64,000 bases of DNA from Claveliimonas ammoniilytica. Its GTDB lineage: Bacteria > Bacillota > Clostridia > Lachnospirales > Lachnospiraceae. Both the position numbers and the translations under genes were made by a program. Numbering within the stretch: the first letter of the stretch is position 1; each line of letters opens with the position of its first letter. The DNA lies in contig NZ_JAOQJV010000001.1 of the NCBI RefSeq assembly GCF_025567415.1, positions 1 through 64,000 on the forward strand, written 5' to 3'. Positions 42,013 to 50,696 of this stretch are shown here, in pieces. The notes under the pieces are model-generated. The model was not told where the DNA came from, searched no databases, and saw only the letters and a program-made list of their open reading frames with translations.

Positions 42013-42732
42013 ATGAGAATGAATGGAAAAAAAGATGGTGTACTGATGGCGTGTTACGCCTGTTTACTGGTGATTGGCGGATTATTAACATGGTTGAAAT
42101 ATGACTATAATACAGTAAAAATGGAGGATGTGCGAGAAGCATGTGGCTATGTCAGCGCATCAGCGACGCCTGTTGAAGCACCAAAGATTGCGCTTACATT
42201 TGACGATGGTCCAAGCGCTGTGTGGACACCGGCTCTGTTGGATGGGCTGAAAGAGAGGGGCGTGAAGGCAACCTTCTTTTTAATAGGAGAAAATGCAGAT
42301 AAAAATCCGGAGATCGTGAAACGCATGGCCGAGGAGGGACATCTGATCGGCAATCATACCTATCATCATGTGGAACTCATAAAGGTATCGGAAAATGAAG
42401 CACGGTTGGAACTTGCAGATACCAGTGCTGTGATTGTCAGGATTACAGGAAAAGAGCCGGAGTATATGCGTCCGCCGTTTGGCACATGGCAGCGAAAACT
42501 AGAACAGGATATCCAGATGCTTCCTGTGCTTTGGACCATTGATCCACTGGACTGGACGACGGAGAATCAAGATGAGATCGTAAATAAAGTAGTGACGGAG
42601 GCAGAAGAAAATGATATTATTCTATTGCATGACTGTTATAAAAGTTCGGTAGAAGCCGGCCTCCGGATTGTAGATATTCTTCAGGAGGAAGGCTTTGTGT
42701 TTGTAACGGTAGATGAATTACTATTGAACTGA
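42013..42732 (+). CDS. Polysaccharide deacetylase family protein
   Basis: A 239-residue membrane-anchored NodB-homology protein. One N-terminal helix (VLMACYACLLVIGGLLTWL) places the catalytic domain outside the cell. The family motifs are complete: LTFDDGP with the catalytic base and a metal Asp, NHTYHH for the metal, RPPFGTW, DPLDW and ILLHD. It probably removes N-acetyl groups from peptidoglycan or another glycan. The start is uncertain between ATG 42001, 42013 and 42019; GAGGT at 41996 favours the second. The rarA gene follows after 51 bp. Confidence 0.87.
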   Translation: MRMNGKKDGVLMACYACLLVIGGLLTWLKYDYNTVKMEDVREACGYVSASATPVEAPKIALTFDDGPSAVWTPALLDGLKERGVKATFFLIGENADKNPEIVKRMAEEGHLIGNHTYHHVELIKVSENEARLELADTSAVIVRITGKEPEYMRPPFGTWQRKLEQDIQMLPVLWTIDPLDWTTENQDEIVNKVVTEAEENDIILLHDCYKSSVEAGLRIVDILQEEGFVFVTVDELLLN

Positions 42733-42783
42733 TGAAATGAAAATGTTAAGAATACAAAAGAGAGTTGAAAGGACAGATCTAAG

Positions 42784-44100
42784 ATGGATTTATTTGAATA
42801 TGTAAGAGAAAAGAATCTGGAGAAGGAAGCACCGCTGGCGTCACGGCTTCGTCCTACGACGTTGGAAGAGGTGGTAGGACAGCAGCATATTATAGGAAAG
42901 GATAAGCTTTTATATCGAGCTATTAAGGCGGACAAGCTGAGCTCCATTATCTTCTATGGACCGCCGGGAACTGGTAAGACGACGCTTGCTAAAGTGATCG
43001 CACATACGACCAGCGCGGATTTTAAACAGATCAATGCTACAGTTGCAGGCAAAAAGGATATGGAGGATGTAATAAAGAAAGCGCAGGATCTGAAAGGAAT
43101 GTATCAGAAGAAGACGATCCTTTTTGTAGATGAGATTCACCGCTTTAACAAAGGACAACAGGATTATCTGCTTCCGTTTGTGGAGGACGGTACGATCATA
43201 CTGATCGGAGCAACGACTGAGAATCCGTATTTTGAGGTGAACAGTGCGTTGATTTCCAGATCCAGTATTTTTGAACTGAAACCGCTGAGTAAGGAAGATA
43301 TTAAAAAGCTTTTGGAACGTGCGGTATATGATGTCGAAAAAGGTATGGGAAGCTACTGTGCAGTGATCGATGAAGAGGCACTTGATTTTCTGGCAGATGT
43401 GGCAGGCGGTGATGCGAGAAGTGCACTGAATGCGGTAGAGCTTGGCATCCTTACTACGGAACGGAGCACCGATGACAAGATCCATATTACGATCGATGTG
43501 GCTGCTGAATGTATCCAGAAACGAGTCATGAATTATGATAAAACCGGAGACAATCATTACGATACCATTTCCGCATTTATCAAAAGCATGCGTGGCTCGG
43601 ATCCGGATGCGGCAGTTTATTATCTTGCTAAGATGCTTTATGCCGGCGAGGATATTAAGTTTATTGCCAGACGTATTATGATCTGCGCGGCAGAAGATGT
43701 GGGTAATGCAGATCCGATGGCGCTCACTGTGGCAGTCTCGGCATCACAGGCAATTGAGCGGATCGGTATGCCTGAGGCACAGATCATTCTGTCTCAGGCA
43801 GCAACTTACGTGGCAACTGCACCAAAGAGCAATTCTGCGGTTAATGCGATTTTTGAGGCAATGGATAATGTCAGGAAAATGAAGACCACAGTGCCGTCAT
43901 ATCTCCAGGACGCCCATTACGGCGGTGCAGCTAATATGGGACGAGGCATCGGTTATAAATACGCACATGATTATCCGAATCATTATGTGGAACAGCAATA
44001 TCTTCCGGATGAGATCAAGGATGAGAGATTTTACCATCCAAGTGATAACGGACATGAGAAAGATATCAAAGAATGGATGAATTTTCTAAAAAATGTATAA
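42784..44100 (+). CDS. rarA: Replication-associated recombination protein A
   Basis: A 438-residue AAA+ ATPase of the RarA/MgsA/WRNIP1 family, acting at stalled replication forks. The N terminus LASRLRPTTLEEVVGQQHII is diagnostic. Walker A is YGPPGTGKTTLA, Walker B LFVDEIHRFNKGQQD and sensor 1 GATTENPYFEVNSAL. The C-terminal tetramer domain has IKSMRGSDPDAAVYYLAKML and the DAHYGGAANMGRG end. The frame is complete. It ends 7 bases before the -35 element of the heat-shock operon. Confidence 0.95.
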   Translation: MDLFEYVREKNLEKEAPLASRLRPTTLEEVVGQQHIIGKDKLLYRAIKADKLSSIIFYGPPGTGKTTLAKVIAHTTSADFKQINATVAGKKDMEDVIKKAQDLKGMYQKKTILFVDEIHRFNKGQQDYLLPFVEDGTIILIGATTENPYFEVNSALISRSSIFELKPLSKEDIKKLLERAVYDVEKGMGSYCAVIDEEALDFLADVAGGDARSALNAVELGILTTERSTDDKIHITIDVAAECIQKRVMNYDKTGDNHYDTISAFIKSMRGSDPDAAVYYLAKMLYAGEDIKFIARRIMICAAEDVGNADPMALTVAVSASQAIERIGMPEAQIILSQAATYVATAPKSNSAVNAIFEAMDNVRKMKTTVPSYLQDAHYGGAANMGRGIGYKYAHDYPNHYVEQQYLPDEIKDERFYHPSDNGHEKDIKEWMNFLKNV

Positions 44101-44106
44101 ACGGTG

Positions 44107-44135
44107 TTGACAAATGAAACACCTGGTGATAGATT
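44107..44135 (+). promoter_or_regulatory. Promoter of the hrcA operon
   Basis: TTGACA (44107-44112) and TAGATT (44130-44135) are 17 bases apart. The CIRCE operator starts 15 bases after the -10, so a bound HrcA would block the early transcribed region. Confidence 0.75.
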
Positions 44136-44149
44136 AATAACTGTAAAGA

Positions 44150-44176
44150 TTAGCACTCGAAAGAAGCGAGTGCTAA
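44150..44176. promoter_or_regulatory. CIRCE operator (HrcA-binding)
   Basis: TTAGCACTC (44150-44158), nine bases, then GAGTGCTAA (44168-44176): an exact CIRCE. It controls hrcA-grpE-dnaK by HrcA repression. Confidence 0.97.
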
Positions 44177-44198
44177 TAAGCTGAAAGGAGGAAGCCAG

Positions 44199-45242
44199 AT
44201 GCAGGCAAGAGAAGAGTTAAGCGAAAGAAAGCTTACGATATTGCATGCGATTATCCAGACATATCTGGAGACAGGTGAGCCGGTAGGTTCCAGAACGATT
44301 TCCAAGTATTCGGATCTGAATCTGAGCTCAGCGACCATTCGTAATGAGATGGCCGACCTGGAAGAACTGGGTTACATCCTGCAGCCACACACATCTGCCG
44401 GAAGGATTCCATCAGATAAAGGATACCGCTTATATGTGGATATGCTGATGGAAGAGAAAGAGCAGGAGCTCAATGATATGCAGGAGCAGATGCTTGAGAA
44501 AGCCGACAAGATGGATCAGTTATTGAGTCAGGCAGCAAAGGTTCTGGCGAATAACACGAATTATGCGACGATGGTTTCCACACCAGTGAATAATGCAAAT
44601 AAGATTAAGTTCATTCAGTTATCCAACGTGGATGAAGAACAGTTGCTTGCAGTTATTGTGCTGGGAGGTAACGTGATCAAGAACAAGATCATTACCATGG
44701 ATGAGCAGCTTAGTAATGAGAACCTGCTGAAGCTTAACATGCTTCTTAATACGAGTCTGAATGGCATGTCTATTGAAGAGATTAATCTTGGACTGATTGC
44801 CAGACTGAAGGAGCAGGCAGGTATTCACAGTGCAGTAGTCAGTGATGTGTTGGACGCAGTTGCAGATGCCATCCAGGTAGATGACGGTATGCATATTTAT
44901 ACCAGCGGCGCGACCAACATTTTCCGTTATCCGGAGTTATCCGATAAGCAGAGTGCGCAGGAGATCATCAGTGCTTTTGAAGAGAAGCAGCAGTTATCCG
45001 AACTGGTGACACAGACACTGGCACAGGAAGACAACACAGGTATTCAGGTATACATCGGTGATGAGACACCTGTACAGACCATGAAGGATTGCAGTGTTGT
45101 GACAGCTACATACGAGTTGGGAGAAGGAATGAAAGGTACGATTGGTATCATCGGACCAAAGCGTATGGATTATGAACATGTATTAAAATCGCTGAAGAAG
45201 CTACAGAGCGAACTGGATGCGATTTTCCATAAATCAGAATAG
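44199..45242 (+). CDS. hrcA: Heat-inducible transcription repressor
   Basis: A 347-residue HrcA, the repressor that binds CIRCE and is kept active by GroEL. The N-terminal winged helix (ERKLTILHAIIQTYLETGEP, then LNLSSATIRNEMADLEELGY) spans about residues 5-65, and PHTSAGRIPSDKGYRLYVD follows as is typical. The C-terminal part, GMKGTIGIIGPKRMDYEHV, forms the GAF-like dimer domain. AAAGGAGG precedes the ATG. It is the first gene of the class I heat-shock operon and autoregulated. Confidence 0.97.
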   Translation: MQAREELSERKLTILHAIIQTYLETGEPVGSRTISKYSDLNLSSATIRNEMADLEELGYILQPHTSAGRIPSDKGYRLYVDMLMEEKEQELNDMQEQMLEKADKMDQLLSQAAKVLANNTNYATMVSTPVNNANKIKFIQLSNVDEEQLLAVIVLGGNVIKNKIITMDEQLSNENLLKLNMLLNTSLNGMSIEEINLGLIARLKEQAGIHSAVVSDVLDAVADAIQVDDGMHIYTSGATNIFRYPELSDKQSAQEIISAFEEKQQLSELVTQTLAQEDNTGIQVYIGDETPVQTMKDCSVVTATYELGEGMKGTIGIIGPKRMDYEHVLKSLKKLQSELDAIFHKSE

Positions 45243-45262
45243 AAGAGAAAGGTGGTATACCA

Positions 45263-45925
45263 TTGGAGAAAGAAAAAGATATTCATCATACAGAAAAGAC
45301 TCAGGAAGAGATGGTAAAAGAAGCTGTAGAAGAAGCTAAAAAAGCGGCTTCAGAAGCAGAAGCTGAGAAGCCTGAGGCTGAAGCCGAAGAACAGAAAAGT
45401 TCAGAGGAAGCAGCGGAACAGGCAGAAGCCGATAAAGAAGAAGCTTCAGAAGGAAAGAAGGGAAAGCTTTTCGGTAAGAAGAAAAAAGACAAAAAGGACG
45501 AGAAGATTGAAGAGCTGACAGACAGACTCACTCGTCAGATGGCAGAGTTTGATAACTTCCGCAAGCGTACAGAAAAGGAAAAGTCCCAGATGTACGAGAT
45601 TGGTGCGAAAGATATCATAGAGAAGATCCTCCCGGTTGTTGATAACTTCGAAAGAGGTCTTGCAGCAGTGGCAGAGGACGACAAAGAAGATCCATTTGTT
45701 CAGGGAATGGATAAGATTTACAAACAGTTGATGACCACCCTGGATGGTATCGGTGTGAAACCGATCGAAGCAGTTGGTCAGGAATTTAACCCGGATTTCC
45801 ACAATGCAGTGATGCATGAGGAGAATGAAGAAGCCGGTGAGAATACGATCACCGAAGAATTCCAGAAGGGTTATATGTATCGTGACTCCGTAGTGAGACA
45901 CAGTATGGTAAAGGTTGCAAATTAA
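45263..45925 (+). CDS. grpE: Nucleotide exchange factor GrpE
   Basis: A 220-residue GrpE, which releases ADP from DnaK. The first 75 residues are a highly charged, low-complexity tail rich in Glu, Ala and Lys. The coiled coil (RLTRQMAEFDNFRKRTEKEK) and the beta domain with the signature NPDFHNAVMHEE follow. The start codon is TTG at 45263, seven bases after AAAGGTGG; no nearby ATG keeps the tail. It sits between hrcA and dnaK with short gaps. Confidence 0.96.
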   Translation: MEKEKDIHHTEKTQEEMVKEAVEEAKKAASEAEAEKPEAEAEEQKSSEEAAEQAEADKEEASEGKKGKLFGKKKKDKKDEKIEELTDRLTRQMAEFDNFRKRTEKEKSQMYEIGAKDIIEKILPVVDNFERGLAAVAEDDKEDPFVQGMDKIYKQLMTTLDGIGVKPIEAVGQEFNPDFHNAVMHEENEEAGENTITEEFQKGYMYRDSVVRHSMVKVAN

Positions 45926-45938
45926 GGAGGAAATAGAC

Positions 45939-47816
45939 ATGGGAAAAATTATTGGTATTGATTTAGGTACAACAAACAGTTGTGTAGCTGTTATGGAAGG
46001 TGGTCAGCCGACCGTTATTGCTAATACAGAAGGAGCAAGAACAACACCATCTGTTGTAGCATTTACAAAGACAGGCGAGCGTCTGGTAGGTGAGCCTGCA
46101 AAGCGTCAGGCAGTAACTAATGCAGAGAAGACAATCTCTTCTATCAAGAGAGAGATGGGTACAGATTATAAAGTAACGATTGATGGTAAGAAATATTCTC
46201 CACAGGAGATCTCAGCAATGATCCTTCAGAAGCTGAAAGCTGATGCAGAAGGATACCTCGGTGAAAAGGTTACAGAGGCAGTTATCACTGTTCCTGCTTA
46301 TTTCAATGATGCTCAGCGTCAGGCTACCAAGGATGCAGGTAAGATCGCAGGACTTGATGTAAAACGTATTATCAATGAGCCTACAGCAGCAGCACTTGCT
46401 TATGGTCTTGATAATGAGAAAGAGCAGAAGATTATGGTATACGACCTTGGTGGTGGTACATTCGATGTATCCGTAATCGAGATCGGTGATGGCGTTATCG
46501 AAGTACTTTCTACAGCTGGTAATAACAGACTTGGTGGAGATGACTTCGACCAGAAGATTACAGATTATATGCTTTCTGAGTTCAAGAAACAGGAAGGCGT
46601 AGATCTTTCTACAGATAAGATGGCACTGCAGAGACTGAAAGAAGCAGCTGAGAAAGCTAAGAAAGAACTTTCTTCTGCAACAACAACTAATATCAACCTT
46701 CCATTCATCACTGCAACAAGTGAAGGACCGAAGCATTTTGATATGAACCTTACAAGAGCTAAATTCGATGAATTAACTCACGATCTGGTAGAGAAGACAG
46801 CTGAGCCTGTAACAAGAGCTCTGGCAGATGCTGGTATTACAGCTTCTGAACTTGGTCAGGTACTGCTGGTAGGTGGATCTACACGTATCCCGGCTGTACA
46901 GGACAAAGTAAGACAGATGACAGGCAAAGAGCCTAGCAAATCTCTGAATCCTGATGAGTGTGTAGCACTTGGTGCTTCCGTACAGGGTGGTAAGCTTGCA
47001 GGAGATGCCGGCGCAGGTGATATCCTTCTTCTTGATGTTACTCCACTTTCACTGTCTATTGAGACAATGGGCGGTGTGGCTACAAGACTGATCGAGAGAA
47101 ATACTACAATTCCTACTAAGAAGAGTCAGATCTTCTCTACAGCAGCTGATAATCAGACAGCTGTAGATATCAACGTAGTACAGGGCGAGAGACAGTTCGC
47201 AAGAGATAACAAATCCCTTGGACAGTTCCGTCTGGATGGTATTCCGCCGGCAAGACGTGGTGTACCACAGATCGAAGTTACATTTGATATCGATGCCAAC
47301 GGTATTGTAAATGTATCCGCTAAGGATCTTGGAACAGGTAAGGAACAGCATATTACAATCACAGCTGGTTCTAATATGTCTGATGATGAGATCGATAAGG
47401 CTGTAAAGGAAGCAGCAGAGTTCGAAGCTCAGGACAAGAAACGTAAAGAAGCAATCGATGCTAAGAATGATGCAGATGCTATGGTATTCCAGACAGAGAA
47501 AGCTATGGATGAAGTTGGCGACAAGATTGATGCTGCAGACAAGGCTGCTGTTGAGGCAGATTGCAAAGCACTGAAAGAGCTTCTTGAGAAAGTAAATATG
47601 GATGATATCTCCGATGCACAGGTTGCAGAAATCAACGCTGGCAAAGAGAAACTGATGCAGAGTGCACAGAAGCTGTTTGCTAAGGTATATGAGCAGTCAC
47701 AGGGTGCACAGGGCGCAGGTCCTAACCCAGGAGCAGGCGCAGGTCCGAATCCGGGACCGGCTCCGGAAGGATTTGACGGAGATGACGTTGTAGACGGAGA
47801 TTATAAAGAGGTATAA
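45939..47816 (+). CDS. dnaK: Chaperone protein DnaK (Hsp70)
   Basis: A 625-residue Hsp70. The ATPase domain begins MGKIIGIDLGTTNSCVAVME and lacks the 24-residue Gram-negative insert, as in other Firmicutes. Signature segments are VYDLGGGTFDVSVIEIGDG and VLLVGGSTRIPAVQDKV. The substrate domain has LLDVTPLSLSIETMGG, and the C-terminal lid ends in a Gly/Pro-rich linker and DGDDVVDGDYKEV. The ATG at 45939 follows AAGGAGG. DnaJ lies downstream but is separated by a 336-bp spacer with a repeat element. Confidence 0.98.
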   Translation: MGKIIGIDLGTTNSCVAVMEGGQPTVIANTEGARTTPSVVAFTKTGERLVGEPAKRQAVTNAEKTISSIKREMGTDYKVTIDGKKYSPQEISAMILQKLKADAEGYLGEKVTEAVITVPAYFNDAQRQATKDAGKIAGLDVKRIINEPTAAALAYGLDNEKEQKIMVYDLGGGTFDVSVIEIGDGVIEVLSTAGNNRLGGDDFDQKITDYMLSEFKKQEGVDLSTDKMALQRLKEAAEKAKKELSSATTTNINLPFITATSEGPKHFDMNLTRAKFDELTHDLVEKTAEPVTRALADAGITASELGQVLLVGGSTRIPAVQDKVRQMTGKEPSKSLNPDECVALGASVQGGKLAGDAGAGDILLLDVTPLSLSIETMGGVATRLIERNTTIPTKKSQIFSTAADNQTAVDINVVQGERQFARDNKSLGQFRLDGIPPARRGVPQIEVTFDIDANGIVNVSAKDLGTGKEQHITITAGSNMSDDEIDKAVKEAAEFEAQDKKRKEAIDAKNDADAMVFQTEKAMDEVGDKIDAADKAAVEADCKALKELLEKVNMDDISDAQVAEINAGKEKLMQSAQKLFAKVYEQSQGAQGAGPNPGAGAGPNPGPAPEGFDGDDVVDGDYKEV

Positions 47817-47853
47817 TCCTTGAGTGACCAGAAACTGGTACTAAGGTGGTTCT

Positions 47854-47887
47854 GCTGGGCCGGTGGAGGTGACGAAACCGGTCTGGC
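47854..47887 (+). terminator. Hairpin after dnaK (possible partial terminator)
   Basis: GCTGGGCCGGT (47854-47864) and ACCGGTCTGGC (47877-47887) pair, allowing three G-U pairs, and are followed by AGATTTCTTTG. The T-tract is poor, so it may only reduce read-through from dnaK into dnaJ. Confidence 0.5.
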
Positions 47888-47903
47888 AGATTTCTTTGTA
47901 TAA

Positions 47904-48114
47904 AAATATTTATGATGCCAGGGTCAAAAGGTCTAAATCCACATGAGCTCGCTCATAAGTGGATGAAAGACCTTGGAACCCGCCCCAATATGAGCCTAAA
48001 AGTGGGATGCTAATCCCACGATATGCGAATAATTGGGAGGATTGTGGGAGTGCATAGCACGGAACAATCCGCAGGCATCATAGTTGGGGGCTTTTGACCC
48101 CAACATCATATTTA
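47904..48114 (+). repeat. Full ATGATGCC hairpin repeat (MITE-like) between dnaK and dnaJ
   Basis: The ends are imperfect inverted repeats: AAATATTTATGATGCCAGGG plus TCAAAAG at the left, and the complement of CTTTTGACCCCAACATCATA plus TTT at the right. Inside are a strong hairpin (GGTC-ATCCAC-TGAGC with GCTCA-GTGGAT-GACC, 47930-47973), GTGGGATGCTAATCCCAC (48002-48019), and GGATTGT...ACAATCC (48038-48070). Fragments occur at 8494, 9039 and 22973. No coding frame is present. It could be a non-autonomous transposon or a structured RNA element. Confidence 0.75.
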
Positions 48115-48152
48115 TGTAAAAACTGCATGTTTTGAATTAAGGAGAAGTGGTT

Positions 48153-49331
48153 ATGGCGGAGAAACGCGACTATTATGAGGTGCTTGGAGTCAGCAAGGAT
48201 GTTGATGATGCAACTCTGAAGAAAGCATACAGAAAGGTTGCTAAGAAATACCATCCGGATATGAATCCGGGAGACAAGGAAGCTGAGAAGAAGTTCAAAG
48301 AAGCTTCGGAGGCATATGCTGTACTTAGTGACCCGGAGAAGAGAAGACAGTATGATCAGTTCGGTCATGCGGCATTTGAAGGCGGTGCAGGTGGTGCCGG
48401 CGGATATGGTGGATTTGATTTTAATGGTGCTGATTTTAGCGATATATTCGGAGATATATTTGGAGATTTGTTTGGCGGCAGCCGCAGAGGCGGCGGTCGT
48501 GCAAATCAGGGGCCAATGAAAGGTATGAACATTCGTAAAGCAGTGCGCATCACCTTTGAAGAGGCTGTGTTTGGATGTGAAAAAGAGATTGATGTAGTAT
48601 TGAAAGATCCTTGTACCAAGTGTAATGGTACCGGAGCTAAGCCGGGTACTTCACCGGAGACCTGTAGCAAATGTGGCGGCAAAGGTCAGGTTGTCTATAC
48701 ACAGCAGTCATTGTTTGGTATGGTACAGAATGTACAGACTTGTCCGGACTGTGGCGGAACCGGTAAGATTATCCGTGAGAAGTGTCCGGATTGTGGAGGT
48801 ACGGGATATACATCCAGCAGAAAGAAGATTTCGGTATCGATTCCTGCAGGTATTGATAATGGTCAGAGTGTACGTATTCGCGAAAAGGGTGAACCAGGTG
48901 TAAATGGTGGACCGAGAGGAGATCTGCTGGTAGAGGTGGCTGTATCCAGACATCCAATCTTCCAGAGACAGGATATGCATATCTTCTCTACCGTACCGAT
49001 TTCCTTTGCACAGGCAGCACTTGGCGGTGATGTGAAGATTAAGACGGTAGACGGGGATGTTATTTATACGGTTAAGCCAGGCACAAAAACGGATACGAAG
49101 ATTCGATTAAAAGGCAAAGGTGTACCGTCTGTACGTAATTCTCAGATCCGTGGAGATCACTACGTAACGCTGGTAATCCAGACACCGGAGAAGCTGAGTG
49201 CAGAGGCGAAAGAGGCATTGCGCAGGTTTGATGAACTGTCCGGTAATTCACTGAATCAGAATCTGGATGACAAGAAGCACAAAGCGAAGAAAAGTTTCAA
49301 AGAAAAAGTAAAAGAAGCGTTTGAAGATTAA
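48153..49331 (+). CDS. dnaJ: Chaperone protein DnaJ (Hsp40)
   Basis: A 392-residue type I J-protein that delivers clients to DnaK. The J domain has KRDYYEVLGVSKDVDDATLK and the HPD motif in YHPDMNPG. A Gly/Phe-rich linker follows, then four zinc-finger repeats CxxCxGxG (CTKCNGTGAKPG, CSKCGGKGQV, CPDCGGTGKI, CPDCGGTGYT) and the C-terminal beta domains. The ATG at 48153 follows AAGGAG; GTG 48147 is an alternative. It is probably expressed from both the CIRCE promoter and anything within the repeat-containing spacer. Confidence 0.98.
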   Translation: MAEKRDYYEVLGVSKDVDDATLKKAYRKVAKKYHPDMNPGDKEAEKKFKEASEAYAVLSDPEKRRQYDQFGHAAFEGGAGGAGGYGGFDFNGADFSDIFGDIFGDLFGGSRRGGGRANQGPMKGMNIRKAVRITFEEAVFGCEKEIDVVLKDPCTKCNGTGAKPGTSPETCSKCGGKGQVVYTQQSLFGMVQNVQTCPDCGGTGKIIREKCPDCGGTGYTSSRKKISVSIPAGIDNGQSVRIREKGEPGVNGGPRGDLLVEVAVSRHPIFQRQDMHIFSTVPISFAQAALGGDVKIKTVDGDVIYTVKPGTKTDTKIRLKGKGVPSVRNSQIRGDHYVTLVIQTPEKLSAEAKEALRRFDELSGNSLNQNLDDKKHKAKKSFKEKVKEAFED

Positions 49332-49354
49332 CGGATTTGTGCATAGGGGGATAT

Positions 49355-50311
49355 ATGATCTTACTCAGTAAAGAAGAAATAGAAAAGCTGATTGATCCAA
49401 ATGAAATGATGGATCAGATTGAAGAGGCATATCGCTTGTATGGAGAGAATCAATTCTTCATGCCGCCTCGTCCGGTGATTGAACATGATAATAAGTCGTT
49501 GATTTATATGCCATGCTATACGGATGAGGTGATTGGCACCAAGATTCTGACGATATTTCCGGAGAATTCAAAGCTTGGACTTCCGTCTATTGATGGCGTA
49601 ATCCTGCTGAATAATGCTGTGACAGGTGCTCCGGAAGCATTGCTTGACGGACAGTCTGTGACTGCTTGGAGGACAGGTGCAGTTGGCGGTGTGGGTATCC
49701 GTCATCTGTCACGTAAGGATTGCCATACAGTAGGCGTCATAGGAGCAGGAGTGCAGGGATTCCATCTGGCATTATATGCATGCGCAGCCAGAGATATCCA
49801 TACCGTATACATTTACAATCACAGTGACAGAGATCTTACAGATTTTATTGCAAGATTGGAGAAAGCGATTGATAATCCGAATACAAAAGTGGTATGGTGT
49901 AAGAAGACAGAAGAACTGGTGAAACACAGTGATATTATCTGTACCGCTACACCATCCGCCGTTCCGGTACTTCCGAACGATAAGGAACTGCTGCGTGGCA
50001 AATGTATTATCGCAATCGGATCATACACACCGGAGATGCGTGAGATACCGGATGCCATCTGGGATCTGACGGATAAGGTATATATCGAGCTTCCGTATGC
50101 ATGTGAGGAGGCGGGTGATCTCAGTCAGCCGATTGCAGAGGGAAGATTGAAAAAAGAGCAGGCGGTTCTTATGAGTGATTTCCTGAAATCCGATGCAGAT
50201 GAAGACCAGATTGCGGCGGGTACAACATATTTCAAATCCGTAGGAATGGCACTCTTCGATATATGTGTGGCACAGAAATTATTAGCAAAGTCAAAGGAGA
50301 AACAGCAATGA
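49355..50311 (+). CDS. Ornithine cyclodeaminase / mu-crystallin family protein
   Basis: A 318-residue NAD(P)-dependent protein of the ornithine cyclodeaminase fold. Visible parts are SLIYMPCYTDEVIGTKILTI, the TAWRTGAVGGVGIRHLSRKD catalytic region and the Rossmann motif GVIGAGVQGFHLALYAC. Family members deaminate ornithine or alanine or reduce ketimines, so the exact reaction is open. AGGGGGG precedes the ATG at 49355. Its stop overlaps the start of a RidA gene by four bases. RidA clears the reactive enamines and imines such enzymes can produce. Confidence 0.87.
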   Translation: MILLSKEEIEKLIDPNEMMDQIEEAYRLYGENQFFMPPRPVIEHDNKSLIYMPCYTDEVIGTKILTIFPENSKLGLPSIDGVILLNNAVTGAPEALLDGQSVTAWRTGAVGGVGIRHLSRKDCHTVGVIGAGVQGFHLALYACAARDIHTVYIYNHSDRDLTDFIARLEKAIDNPNTKVVWCKKTEELVKHSDIICTATPSAVPVLPNDKELLRGKCIIAIGSYTPEMREIPDAIWDLTDKVYIELPYACEEAGDLSQPIAEGRLKKEQAVLMSDFLKSDADEDQIAAGTTYFKSVGMALFDICVAQKLLAKSKEKQQ

Positions 50312-50685
50312 AAGTAGTAGCAACAGAAAAAGCACCAAAAGCATTAGGACCATATTCGCAGGGATACGTACACGCCGGTGTACTGTACACGGCAGGACAG
50401 ATTGCAATTGATCCGGCAGTGAACGATGTAACTGCAACTACGATTGAAGAACAGACAGAGCAGGTATGCAAGAACCTGGGTGAAGTTCTGAAAGAAGCAG
50501 GAACAGATTTTGCACATGTACTTAAGACCACATGTTTCCTGGCTGATATGGGAGACTTTGGTGCATTTAATGAAGTATATGGTAAGTACTTTACATCCAA
50601 ACCAGCAAGAAGCTGTGTTGCAGTAAAGACTCTTCCAAAGGGAGTTTTGTGTGAAGTAGAACTGATTGCTGCAGTAGAAGAGTAG
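50308..50685 (+). CDS. ridA: RidA family enamine/imine deaminase
   Basis: A 125-residue RidA/YjgF protein, which hydrolyses 2-aminoacrylate and related imines. Family features are KAPKALGPYSQGYVHAGVLY, the VYGKYFTSKPARSCVAVKTL segment with the key Arg, and the LPKGVLCEVELIAAV end. The ATG at 50308 overlaps the stop of the preceding gene (ATGA). This coupling suggests a shared imine chemistry with the cyclodeaminase-like enzyme. Confidence 0.95.
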   Translation: MKVVATEKAPKALGPYSQGYVHAGVLYTAGQIAIDPAVNDVTATTIEEQTEQVCKNLGEVLKEAGTDFAHVLKTTCFLADMGDFGAFNEVYGKYFTSKPARSCVAVKTLPKGVLCEVELIAAVEE

Positions 50686-50696
50686 GAGGAATCATC

